This document shows, one piece after another, positions 1 through 5,627 of a DNA stretch of 8,656 nucleotides (position 1 is the stretch's first letter; each line of letters begins with the position of its first letter). Origin of the DNA: Solirubrobacteraceae bacterium. Lineage in GTDB: Bacteria; Actinomycetota; Thermoleophilia; Solirubrobacterales; Solirubrobacteraceae. A model generated the notes under the pieces. The model searched no databases, was not told the origin of the DNA, and saw only the letters and a program-made list of their open reading frames with translations. The stretch lies in assembly GCA_024710825.1 (NCBI GenBank), contig JANJUA010000349.1, positions 1-8,656 of the forward strand, written 5' to 3'. The position numbers and the translations under genes were made by a program.

Positions 1-814
1 AGGCAGCGGCCGCGACGGCGTCCCCCGCGAGGGCGGCGGAGGGCGCCCCGAGCGGGTCCCCGCCGGGCGCCATGTCCGGGCCGGTGCCGAAGCGCGACTC
101 CGCGCGCGCCGGCGGAGCGGCGGGTGCGGGTGGGACGGAAGCCTGGACCGGCGACACGATCGGTGCGGGTCCGCCGGAAGCCGCGGGCGGCGCGGGCTGG
201 ACCGGCGGCGCGGCGGATGAGGGTGGGACGGATGCGCCGGCGGTTGCGGGCTCAGCCGTCGGCGCGGTGGGTGCGGGTCCGCCGGAAGCCGCGTACGGTG
301 CGGGCCGAGCCTGCGGCGCCGCCGCGGGCGGCGCTCCGTCGGCGGGCGTGGAAGCCGGCGCCGCGCTCGCGCTCAGCGTGGCGCGCGTGACCACTGCGGC
401 GACCAGCGCCAGGCGCGCCGCGAGGTCCGCGACCAATTCCGGCGACGGGCGACGCAGCTCCGCCATCGCCTCCGCCCAGAGCACCTCGCGCAGCGCCTCC
501 ACCGAGGCCGCCGCCTCCGCCGGTCCCGCAGCGCCCGCGAGCACGCCGACGCGAGCCGCCGCCGCGACGCCCGGCTCCAGCTCGTCCAGCGCGCCGTCGT
601 CCGCCAGCGCGCGCGCCATCGCCGCGCACAGCGCCGGGCCCTCCGCCGCGATCGCGGCCACCGGAACCGACGCGGCCGACGACAGCGGTGACGCCGCCAG
701 CAGCGCGAGCAGCCACTCGCGCGCGACGTCGTCCGAGCGCGCGACCAGCGCCGACACCGGGGCATCGGCCACCGGGCGCGCACGCCCGCGCGGGATCTCG
801 GCCTGTTCGCGCAC
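1..814 (-). CDS. Uncharacterised protein with helical N-terminus and Pro/Ala-rich repetitive region (3' end outside window)
   Basis: This minus-strand frame is open from a GTG at 814-812 to the window edge, so about 271 residues are visible and the C-terminus is missing. The protein begins MREQAEIPRGRARPVADAP. Residues 20 to about 150 are rich in Ala, Leu and Glu with amphipathic-helix spacing, and include segments such as REWLLALLA and VEALREVLWAEAMAEL. From about residue 160 the sequence becomes a Pro/Ala/Ser/Gly linker with the block AASGGPAP present twice. No signal peptide or membrane segment is visible. GTG 814 is the first start codon downstream of the divergent gap and has AAGGGA four bases before it. 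The overall style (helical domain, then linker, then an unseen domain) recalls the N-termini of some actinobacterial signalling proteins such as GGDEF proteins, but this is a weak recollection. The real function probably lies in the part outside the window. The frame is supported by uniformly G/C third positions and by the change of coding strand at the gap. Confidence 0.7.
   Translation of the reverse strand, partial: MREQAEIPRGRARPVADAPVSALVARSDDVAREWLLALLAASPLSSAASVPVAAIAAEGPALCAAMARALADDGALDELEPGVAAAARVGVLAGAAGPAEAAASVEALREVLWAEAMAELRRPSPELVADLAARLALVAAVVTRATLSASAAPASTPADGAPPAAAPQARPAPYAASGGPAPTAPTAEPATAGASVPPSSAAPPVQPAPPAASGGPAPIVSPVQASVPPAPAAPPARAESRFGTGPDMAPGGDPLGAPSAALAGDAVAAAA
128..293. 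repeat. Imperfect in-frame repeats encoding a Pro/Ala linker
   Basis: A 24-base block at 162-185 recurs exactly at 270-293, an offset of 108 bases or 36 codons. Two shorter blocks also recur: GGGTGGGACGGA at 128-139 and 221-232 (offset 93, 31 codons), and CTGGACCGGCG at 143-153 and 197-207 (offset 54, 18 codons). All offsets are multiples of three, so the repeats stay in frame in the minus-strand gene, where they encode AASGGPAP and similar Pro/Ala/Val stretches. This looks like internal duplication of a flexible linker rather than a mobile or CRISPR repeat. Confidence 0.7.
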
Positions 815-861
815 GAGATCCCTTGAATACCAGCAGGCGGGGACGAGTAGCCTTCCGCCGC
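815..861. promoter_or_regulatory. Divergent promoter region between the left-edge gene and moeA
   Basis: This 47-bp gap must drive both genes. On the plus strand TAGCCT (848-853) lies 8 nt before the moeA ATG and there is no purine-rich Shine-Dalgarno, which fits a -10 element of a leaderless transcript. TTGAAT (823-828) could be the -35 element, with a rather long 19-nt spacing. On the minus strand TATTCA (829-824) lies 9 nt before the GTG at 814 and overlaps the proposed plus-strand -35, so the two promoters would interfere. AAGGGA (824-819) could instead be a Shine-Dalgarno for that GTG. The assignment rests on motif and spacing only. Confidence 0.5.
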
Positions 862-2061
862 ATGCACGACGACCTTCTCTCCGTCGCCGCCGCCCGCGCG
901 ATCGTGGAGCGCAGCGTCGTCCCGCTGGGCTCCGAGGAGATAGGCATCGAGCACGCCCTCGGCCGGATCCTGGCCGAGGACGTCGTCGCGCCCCACCCCG
1001 TCCCGCCGTTCGCCAGCTCCGCCATGGACGGCTTCGCCGTCACCGCGGGGCCGGCCGGCCGCACGCTGCGCATCGCCGGCGAGGCCCGTGCGGGCCATCC
1101 CTCGCGCAAGTCCGTACGGCGCGGCACGGCGATCGCCATCTCCACGGGCGCCGCGATGCCCGACGGCGCCGACGCCGTCCTCCAGGTGGAGCTCACCAGC
1201 CGACCCGACCCCGACCACGTCACGCTCTCGGACGACGTCGCCCCAGGCCGCAACGTCCGCCCCGCGGGCGACGACATGGCCGCCGGCGCGGTCGTCCTCC
1301 GCACCGGGACGCGCCTCGGGCCCGCCGAGCTCGGCGTCGCCGTCTCGGCCGGCCGCGCGACCGTCCGGGCCGGCGAGCAGCCGAGCGTCGCGGTCGTCGC
1401 CACCGGCGACGAGCTGGCCGACCCCGGCGAGCCCCTCGGCCCCGGCCAGATCCACAACTCCAACGCGATCACGCTCGCAGGCCTGGCCATGCACGCCGGC
1501 GCCCGCGTCTTCACCGTCACCGGCGCCGCCGACACGCTCGCCGACACCGAGGAGGCGCTGGCCGTCGCGCTCGAGGAAGCGGACGTCGTGGTCATCTCCG
1601 GCGGCGTCTCCGTCGGCCCCCACGACCACGTCAAGCCCGCCCTCGAGCGACTCGCCGTCGAGCAGGCCTTCTGGCGCGTCGCCCTGCGCCCCGGCAAGCC
1701 GACGTGGTTCGGCCACCGCGACGGCACGCTCGTCTTCGGCCTCCCCGGCAACCCGGTCTCCGCGATGGTCACCTTCCTCCTCTTCGCCCGACCCGCGCTC
1801 CACGCTCTCCAGGGCGCGCCGTTCGCCCAGCCCACCCGCACCGCGCGCATCGCGACGCCGGTCGCGCGCAACCCGCACCGGGACGAGGCGATCCGCGTCA
1901 GCCTGCGGACCGACGATCAGGGGACGATCGTCGCCACCCCGACCGGGCCGCAGGGCAGTCACATCCTCTCGTCGATGGTCGCCGCCGACGGCCTCGCGCT
2001 CGTCGAGCGGGGCGCGGAGCCGCTGCCCGCGGGCGCGCCGGTCAGCGTCGAGCCGATCTGA
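862..2061 (+). CDS. moeA: Molybdopterin molybdenumtransferase MoeA
   Basis: The 399-residue protein has the usual length for MoeA, which inserts molybdate into adenylylated molybdopterin in the cytoplasm and so completes molybdenum cofactor. Family motifs appear in order: SAMDGFAV at residues 53-60 (the MDGYAV signature with its conserved Asp56), TGDEL at 181-185, SGGVSVGPHDHVK at 246-258 (nucleotide/molybdopterin-binding loop of the MoaB/MoeA fold), and GLPGNPVSA at 293-301. The C-terminal domain IV ends with SHILSSMVAADGLALVE and a short beta strand, as expected. The ATG at 862 is chosen because it follows a -10-like TAGCCT. An in-frame GTG at 688 would run far into the divergent gene and add 58 residues unlike MoeA. 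No other cofactor genes are visible nearby. The end overlaps the oppositely oriented protease-like gene by 20 bp. Confidence 0.95.
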   Translation: MHDDLLSVAAARAIVERSVVPLGSEEIGIEHALGRILAEDVVAPHPVPPFASSAMDGFAVTAGPAGRTLRIAGEARAGHPSRKSVRRGTAIAISTGAAMPDGADAVLQVELTSRPDPDHVTLSDDVAPGRNVRPAGDDMAAGAVVLRTGTRLGPAELGVAVSAGRATVRAGEQPSVAVVATGDELADPGEPLGPGQIHNSNAITLAGLAMHAGARVFTVTGAADTLADTEEALAVALEEADVVVISGGVSVGPHDHVKPALERLAVEQAFWRVALRPGKPTWFGHRDGTLVFGLPGNPVSAMVTFLLFARPALHALQGAPFAQPTRTARIATPVARNPHRDEAIRVSLRTDDQGTIVATPTGPQGSHILSSMVAADGLALVERGAEPLPAGAPVSVEPI

Positions 2062-2554
2062 CGGCGGCGCCCCCGCGCCTCCGCGAGGACGGGGGCTCGA
2101 CCGCCGCGGCCAGCGCCTCGCAGGCCGGCAGCGCCTTCGAGTAGACCGCGGACATGACCTCGTCACCACCGTCGCGGTGGGGCTGGCCCGCCAGGTGCCC
2201 GTACTCGTGCACGACGACGGTGCACAGCTTGGCGACGTCGTAGGAGGCGGCCACGTTGAGCTCGACCCGGCAGTCGACGTTGCGCTCGGGCGCCGCGTAC
2301 GGGGTGCCGAAGCTGGCCCAGCGCGCCATCGCGTTCGTCAGCCGCGGCAGCGCGGTCCACACGACCTCCACGGCACCGCCGCACGGATCCGTCCCCCAGT
2401 GCTGGCGCGCGATGTCCTGCGCGGCCTGCATCGTCGACGAGCCGACGGGGAAGCGCTCCTGCGGAGGCGGGGACGCGGAGGCGGAGGCGCCGCCGGCCGC
2501 GGCGACGACGAGCGCGACGAGCAGGCCGCGAAGCAGCGATGAGCAGAAGCGCAC
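2042..2554 (-). CDS. Small secreted metzincin-like zinc protease (putative)
   Basis: The predicted protein is 170 residues. Residues 1-28 look like a Sec signal peptide: an early Arg, a hydrophobic core LLVALVVAAAGGA, and an ASASAS cleavage region. The mature part contains HEYGHLAGQPH at 116-126, which matches the metzincin zinc-binding pattern HExxHxxGxxH with catalytic Glu117 and three His ligands. VM at 133-134 shortly after could serve as the Met-turn. Four cysteines (58, 95, 111, 145) could form two disulfides outside the cell. The C-terminus is Arg-rich (SSRRRGGAAVRSARR). The domain is short for a metzincin, so it may be a minimal or divergent family, and no propeptide is obvious. The GTG at 2554 is chosen because GGGAGG lies 5 nt upstream and the signal peptide starts there; an in-frame ATG at 2680 would place 42 residues before it. 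Protease activity is inferred from the motif only. Confidence 0.8.
   Translation of the reverse strand: MRFCSSLLRGLLVALVVAAAGGASASASPPPQERFPVGSSTMQAAQDIARQHWGTDPCGGAVEVVWTALPRLTNAMARWASFGTPYAAPERNVDCRVELNVAASYDVAKLCTVVVHEYGHLAGQPHRDGGDEVMSAVYSKALPACEALAAAVEPPSSRRRGGAAVRSARR
2069..2096. terminator. Strong hairpin just after moeA, possible terminator
   Basis: GCCCCCG (2069-2075) pairs with CGGGGGC (2090-2096), and inside it CCTC (2078-2081) pairs with GAGG (2085-2088) around a 3-nt loop. The hairpin begins 7 nt after the moeA stop codon. There is no T-run after it, so it would be a GC-rich, U-less terminator of the kind proposed in actinobacteria. It lies within the C-terminal codons of the opposing protease-like gene, so it is also coding sequence and could be partly accidental in such GC-rich DNA. 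Confidence 0.4.
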
Positions 2555-2559
2555 GTGAT

Positions 2560-2565
2560 CCTCCC
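2560..2565 (-). promoter_or_regulatory. Ribosome binding site deciding the GTG start at 2554
   Basis: Minus-strand GGGAGG lies 5 nt before the GTG at 2554-2552. It is the strongest Shine-Dalgarno in the window and is the reason for preferring this GTG over the ATG at 2680. Confidence 0.75.
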
Positions 2566-2680
2566 TGTTCGGTGGCTGGGCCGCCTTCCGCAGAAGGCCC
2601 CTGGCTGTGCGGACCCGCCTCGCGACGGGGGTGCCGTTGTCGTCGGAGCGCCTCCCTGTGTGCGCCGCCAGGGATGTCAT
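2566..2680 (-). promoter_or_regulatory. Possible structured leader of the secreted protease-like gene
   Basis: On the minus strand this non-coding stretch can form several stems. TCCCTG/CAGGGA pairs across 2674-2653 with a 10-nt loop. CGACG/CGTCG pairs across 2645-2623 with a possible inner ACGG/CCGT stem. A hairpin at 2601-2578 has GGG plus GCCTTC closing on GAAGGC plus CCC around a TGCG loop, with a 2-nt bulge. The last hairpin ends 12 nt before the Shine-Dalgarno. I compared it by eye with the c-di-AMP (ydaO) riboswitch often found before actinobacterial cell-wall enzymes and did not see its conserved core. No clear -10 element was found, so the transcript start is unknown. In GC-rich DNA some stems arise by chance. 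Confidence 0.3.
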
Positions 2681-2723
2681 CGGCAGCAGCCGGAGAATCT
2701 GAACCCCTGCCGCCGATCGCCCG

Positions 2724-2736
2724 TACCCTTCTCCCG
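2724..2736 (+). promoter_or_regulatory. Putative leaderless promoter -10 of the 2737 gene
   Basis: TACCCT at 2724-2729 lies 7 nt before the ATG at 2737. The sequence between is pyrimidine-rich and has no Shine-Dalgarno. CTGAAC at 2699-2704 could be a poor -35 element with 19-nt spacing, the same spacing as the proposed moeA promoter. The pattern matches the motif before moeA and the RibD-like gene. Confidence 0.5.
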
Positions 2737-3426
2737 ATGCCGCAGCGCCTCGCGATCGCCGCCGCCGCGCTCCTCTCCCTGGCGGTCCTGCTGTTCGCCA
2801 ACGCGCGGCGGCTGTTGAGCACGCGCGGCGCCACCGCCCGTACGACGATCGCGTCGCCCGCCGAGCACACCACCACCGACGATCGCGGCGCCGTCCGGTC
2901 GGTGCAGTCGGCGGACGTCGAGCTGCCGTCCGGCGAGCCGCTGGCGCTCTGGTCGGGCGCCTGGATGGAGCGCCTGGCAGCGACCTACTGGCGCTTCTTG
3001 ACCCGCATCAGCCTCGGCGTGATCCGCGTGCACTACCGCCCCGACGGGCGCGACATCTGCCTCTTCGGCTGGCCCGCGCTGACGCTCCTGAGCTTCAAGG
3101 CGCCCGAGTACGAGCTCGGCGACGAGCACGGCGTGGTCCGCTGGCGCATCGACCGCGGGCTGCTCGTCGCCCGGCGCGGCCACTCCGGCGACGGCTTCCT
3201 CGAGATCGAGGTCCACCGGCGCGGGCCGAGCCGGCTGCACGTCGAGGTCGAGGTGGCGAACTTCTACCCGGCCATCGCCTCACGGCTCGGGCGCTGGGTC
3301 TACGAGAACACCCAGTCGCGCATCCACGTGATCGTCACGCACAGCTTCCTGCGCTCGCTCGCGCGGCTCGACCTCGCCGAGTCGCACATCGGGCGCTTCG
3401 CCGACCAGCCGAACGAGCCGAGCTAG
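2737..3426 (+). CDS. Membrane-anchored protein of unknown function
   Basis: I do not recognise this 229-residue protein. Residues 5-22 (LAIAAAALLSLAVLLFAN) form one hydrophobic segment followed by ARR. This suggests an uncleaved signal anchor or a signal peptide, but which side of the membrane the rest occupies cannot be settled by eye. A polar Thr/Ala-rich linker (about 30-50) leads to a domain from about 65 to 215 that alternates short hydrophobic and charged strands (VIRVHYRPDGRDICLFGW, FLEIEVHRR, LHVEVEV) and looks beta-rich. A more helical end contains WVYENTQSRIHVIVTHSFLRSL. There are no catalytic motifs I can name. The ATG at 2737 is chosen because it puts the hydrophobic segment at the N-terminus and follows a -10-like motif. 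An in-frame ATG at 2539 would overlap the divergent gene and add 66 residues rich in Pro, Ser and Arg. The stop codon shares CTAG with the glpX stop. Confidence 0.8.
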   Translation: MPQRLAIAAAALLSLAVLLFANARRLLSTRGATARTTIASPAEHTTTDDRGAVRSVQSADVELPSGEPLALWSGAWMERLAATYWRFLTRISLGVIRVHYRPDGRDICLFGWPALTLLSFKAPEYELGDEHGVVRWRIDRGLLVARRGHSGDGFLEIEVHRRGPSRLHVEVEVANFYPAIASRLGRWVYENTQSRIHVIVTHSFLRSLARLDLAESHIGRFADQPNEPS

Positions 3427-4418
3427 CCGAAGCGCACGCCGGCCATCGACCGCAGCTTGCCGCGGTCGTGGGTAGCCGCGACCCGTCGCACCGTCCCCGA
3501 GCGCGACCGCATGACGAGCGACTCCGTCGTCGCCCGGCCGCCGCGAAAGCGCACGCCCTGGAGCACGTCGCCGTCGGTCACGCCGGTGGCCGAGAAGAAG
3601 CAGTCGTCCGAGCGGATGAGGTCGTCGACGGTGAGCTGGCGGTCCAGGTCGTAGCCGGCGTCAAGCGCCGCCTGACGCTCCGCGTCGTCGCGCGGCCACA
3701 GCCGGCCGACGAGCTGGCCGCCCAGGCACTTGATCGCCGCGGCGGAGATGACGCCCTCCGGCGTGCCGCCGACGCCCCACAGGAGGTCGACCGGCGAGCG
3801 GTCGGACACCGCGAGCAGGGCGGCGGAGACGTCGCCGTCGGTGATGAGCCGCACTCGCGCGCCCGCGGCGCGGATCGCGGCGATGCCCTGCTCGTGGCGC
3901 GGACGGTCGAGCACGACCACCATGACGTCGCCGATGTCGATCCGCTTGCGCTCCGCCACGAGGGCGAGCGTCTCCCCGATCGGCCGGTCGAGATCCAGCA
4001 GGTCGGCGACCTTCTCGGAGCCCGCGAGCTTCTCCATGTAGACGCACGGGCCCGGGTCGAACATCGTGCCGCGGCCCGACAGCGCGATGACGCTCAGCGC
4101 GCTCGGCATGCCCTTCGCGGTCAGCGTCGTGCCCTCGAGCGGGTCGACGGCGATGTCCACCTGCGGCGGCTCCCCGTTGCCGATCTCCTCGCCGTTGAAC
4201 AGCATCGGCGCCTCGTCCTTCTCGCCCTCGCCGATGACGACGATCCCGTCCATCGCCACGCTCGTCAGCATGTGGCGCATGGCATCGACGGCGGCCTGGT
4301 CGGCCGCCTCCTTGTCGCCGCGCCCGACCAGGCGCGACGAGGCCAGCGCCCCCGCCTCCGTCACGCGGACGAGCTCGAGGGCCAGGTTCCGGTCGGGGTG
4401 CTGCGCGGAGTCGGTCAT
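3423..4418 (-). CDS. glpX: Class II fructose-1,6-bisphosphatase GlpX
   Basis: The 331-residue protein hydrolyses fructose-1,6-bisphosphate to fructose-6-phosphate, the gluconeogenic step, with divalent metal in the cytoplasm. The family motifs are all present: GRGDK at 32-36, IGEGEKDEAPML at 62-73, DIAVDPLEGT at 88-97 (metal and phosphate site), YMEKL at 127-131, DRPRH at 171-175, DGDVSAALL at 194-202, WGVGGTPEGV at 214-223, and a later SATGVTDGD. No key motif is missing and the length is typical for GlpX. The start at 4418 gives MTDSAQHPDRNLALELVRVTE, which reaches the conserved N-terminal helix. The longer in-frame start at 4445 overlaps the upstream gene and adds nine non-family residues. 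The gene follows the 143-residue ORF on the same strand after 13 bp and may be co-transcribed with it. It ends tail-to-tail with the 2737 gene on a shared CTAG. Confidence 0.97.
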   Translation of the reverse strand: MTDSAQHPDRNLALELVRVTEAGALASSRLVGRGDKEAADQAAVDAMRHMLTSVAMDGIVVIGEGEKDEAPMLFNGEEIGNGEPPQVDIAVDPLEGTTLTAKGMPSALSVIALSGRGTMFDPGPCVYMEKLAGSEKVADLLDLDRPIGETLALVAERKRIDIGDVMVVVLDRPRHEQGIAAIRAAGARVRLITDGDVSAALLAVSDRSPVDLLWGVGGTPEGVISAAAIKCLGGQLVGRLWPRDDAERQAALDAGYDLDRQLTVDDLIRSDDCFFSATGVTDGDVLQGVRFRGGRATTESLVMRSRSGTVRRVAATHDRGKLRSMAGVRFG

Positions 4419-4434
4419 GGAGCGAGGGACCCTA
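4419..4434 (-). promoter_or_regulatory. Putative -10 element before glpX, overlapping the upstream stop codon
   Basis: Minus-strand TAGGGT (4434-4429) lies 10 nt before the glpX ATG, and its first three bases are the stop codon of the upstream 143-residue gene. It resembles the -10-like hexamers of the other first genes, so glpX may have its own leaderless or nearly leaderless transcript. The AGGG inside it could instead be a distant Shine-Dalgarno (11 nt spacing) used in an operon with the upstream gene. The sequence alone does not decide between these. Confidence 0.35.
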
Positions 4435-4863
4435 ACCAACGGCACGCACCGAGGCGGCGATCTCGACCAGCCGCTCGGGCCGCCAGGGGCCCTGCGCGGT
4501 CAGCCGCAGCTCCAGCCCGTGGGCGCGCCAGCGCAGCTCCACCGCGGGTCGCAGCGACGGCTGCGCCTCGACGAGCTCCGCCTCGCGCCAGGTCGCCTCG
4601 GCGTCGCCGAGCGGCACCGCGCGCGGCTCGGGGCCGCCCGCCGGCCAGGCGCGCTCCGGGGGCGGCCCCAGCCCCACGAACAGCGCGATCCGCCCGGGCG
4701 CGCCCGCGCGCGAGTCGTCGAGGTTCCACTCGACCTCCACGCCGTCGTCGGTCAGCGCGCGCACCTCCGTCCAGCGGACGAGCGGCAGCGGCGCCGCCGG
4801 CAGCGGCACCGTGCGCCCGAGCCGGGCGTCGGCCTCGGCGATGCCCTCGAGGGTCCGTTCCAT
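4432..4863 (-). CDS. Conserved-looking small hypothetical protein upstream of glpX
   Basis: I do not recognise this 143-residue protein. It begins MERTLEGIAEADARLGRTVPLP and has no signal peptide, membrane segment or cysteine, so it should be cytoplasmic. The composition alternates hydrophobic and charged residues in short segments (VEVEWNLDD, IALFVGLGPP, VELRWRAHGLELRLTAQG), which suggests a small beta-rich fold, ending in a helix (RPERLVEIAASVRAV). Trp is frequent. The reading frame is supported by its fit between glpX and the divergent RibD-like gene, by consistent codon use, and by a clear start: the ATG at 4863 has GGGAG 9 nt upstream and TAGGGA 10 nt upstream. It lies 13 bp before glpX on the same strand, so the two may be one operon. 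A role related to sugar metabolism is possible by position only. Confidence 0.75.
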   Translation of the reverse strand: MERTLEGIAEADARLGRTVPLPAAPLPLVRWTEVRALTDDGVEVEWNLDDSRAGAPGRIALFVGLGPPPERAWPAGGPEPRAVPLGDAEATWREAELVEAQPSLRPAVELRWRAHGLELRLTAQGPWRPERLVEIAASVRAVG

Positions 4864-4898
4864 GCCGTGCGTCTCCCTACCCGATAGCTTGCCCCCTC
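4864..4898. promoter_or_regulatory. Bidirectional promoter gap between the glpX side and the pentose-phosphate operon
   Basis: Only 35 bp separate two divergent ATG codons. On the plus strand TAGCTT (4885-4890) lies 8 nt before the ATG at 4899, with a pyrimidine-rich stretch and no Shine-Dalgarno between; this matches the moeA spacing exactly. On the minus strand TAGGGA (4879-4874) lies 10 nt before the ATG at 4863. The two hexamers are 5 bp apart, so RNA polymerase could probably not occupy both at once. The -35 of each promoter would fall inside the opposite gene; I see no good consensus there. Confidence 0.55.
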
Positions 4899-5627
4899 AT
4901 GTTGCGCCGCCTGCTGCCCGAGCCCGGGGAGGTCACGCCGGCGCAGGCCGCCGCCCACCTCACCGGCCGCGAGGCGCTCGTCCTCAACATGGTCGCGTCC
5001 CTCGACGGGCACACGACCGTCGCCGGCCGCAGCGGCGGCCTGCGCGGCGGCCGCGGCGACCGCGAGCTCTTCCACGCCCTGCGCGCGCACGCCGACGCGA
5101 TCCTCGTCGGCACCGGGACCCTGCGGGCCGAGCGCTACGGCGCGTGGATCCGCGACGAGCGCCGCCTCGCGATGCGCCGCGCCGCCGGGTTGACCGAGGA
5201 GCCGGTCGGCGTGACGCTGACGCGCCGCGGCGAGGTCCCCTGGGGCATCCCCCTGTTCACGCAGAGCGAGGCGCGAGTGCTCGTCTACACGGGCGCCGAG
5301 CTGGAGATCCCCCCGAACGTGACGGCCCGCGTGGAGGTCGTGACGCTGGCGGACCCGGATCCGACGGCGGTGGTGACCGACCTGCGCGCCCGCGGGCTGC
5401 GCTCGATCCTCTGCGAGGGCGGCGCGACGCTCAACTCCGGCCTCCTGAGGGCGGGCCTGGTCGACGAGCTGCATCTCGCGCTCGCGCCCCAGCTGGTCGG
5501 CGGGCGCGAGCCGCTGCCGCTCGTCGCCGGACCCCTGCCCGAGGAGCTCGCGCTGGAGCCGCTCGACGCCTACGAATGCGAGGGCGCGCTGCTGCTGCGC
5601 TACCGGATCGCAGGGGCGCCCGTGTGA
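4899..5627 (+). CDS. RibD C-terminal-domain reductase (DHFR-like fold)
   Basis: The 242-residue protein matches the RibD C-terminal domain family, NADPH-dependent reductases with a dihydrofolate-reductase-like fold. In riboflavin synthesis this domain reduces the ribosyl side chain of 5-amino-6-ribosylaminouracil phosphate. Visible motifs are NMVASLDGHTTVAGRSGGL at 30-48 (substrate loop), ADAILVGTGTLRAERYG at 65-81 (NADPH-binding strand and loop), and ILCEGGATLN at 170-179 followed by GLVDELHLALAPQLVGG. There is no N-terminal CDA-type zinc deaminase domain, so it is a stand-alone reductase and not full RibD. No other riboflavin genes are in view. It heads an operon with a sugar kinase, gnd and zwf, so it may use NADPH for a different substrate, and many such stand-alone proteins are of unknown specificity. 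The ATG at 4899 follows a -10-like TAGCTT; longer in-frame upstream starts are antisense to glpX and its neighbour. Confidence 0.88.
   Translation: MLRRLLPEPGEVTPAQAAAHLTGREALVLNMVASLDGHTTVAGRSGGLRGGRGDRELFHALRAHADAILVGTGTLRAERYGAWIRDERRLAMRRAAGLTEEPVGVTLTRRGEVPWGIPLFTQSEARVLVYTGAELEIPPNVTARVEVVTLADPDPTAVVTDLRARGLRSILCEGGATLNSGLLRAGLVDELHLALAPQLVGGREPLPLVAGPLPEELALEPLDAYECEGALLLRYRIAGAPV
5612..5616 (+). promoter_or_regulatory. Ribosome binding site deciding the GTG start of the ROK kinase
   Basis: AGGGG lies 7 nt before the GTG at 5624, within the last codons of the reductase gene. The alternative GTG at 5642 has no purine-rich sequence before it. This supports start-stop coupling through the GTGA overlap. 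Confidence 0.6.

Noticed and set aside
128..293. CRISPR-like or mobile repeat near the left end
   Set aside because: The repeats have uneven offsets that are all multiples of three, no unique spacers of constant size, and encode a Pro/Ala linker in frame.
72..2144. Long plus-strand open frame covering the left-edge gene and moeA
   Set aside because: It is antisense to the 1-814 gene, then runs out of frame through moeA and becomes almost pure Arg/Pro. The moeA frame has clear family motifs, so this is a GC-rich shadow.
252..2169. Long minus-strand open frames antisense to moeA
   Set aside because: They are low-complexity Arg/Gly/Asp-rich translations opposite a certain gene; stop codons are rare by chance at this GC content.
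2566..2680. c-di-AMP (ydaO) riboswitch before the secreted protein
   Set aside because: The position is typical for that class in actinobacteria, but its conserved core sequences could not be found by eye; kept only as a possible unnamed leader.
2539..2736. Upstream in-frame ATG at 2539 as start of the 2737 gene
   Set aside because: It would overlap the divergent gene's start and ribosome site and add a Pro/Arg/Ser-rich extension before the hydrophobic segment; the ATG at 2737 fits the promoter pattern.
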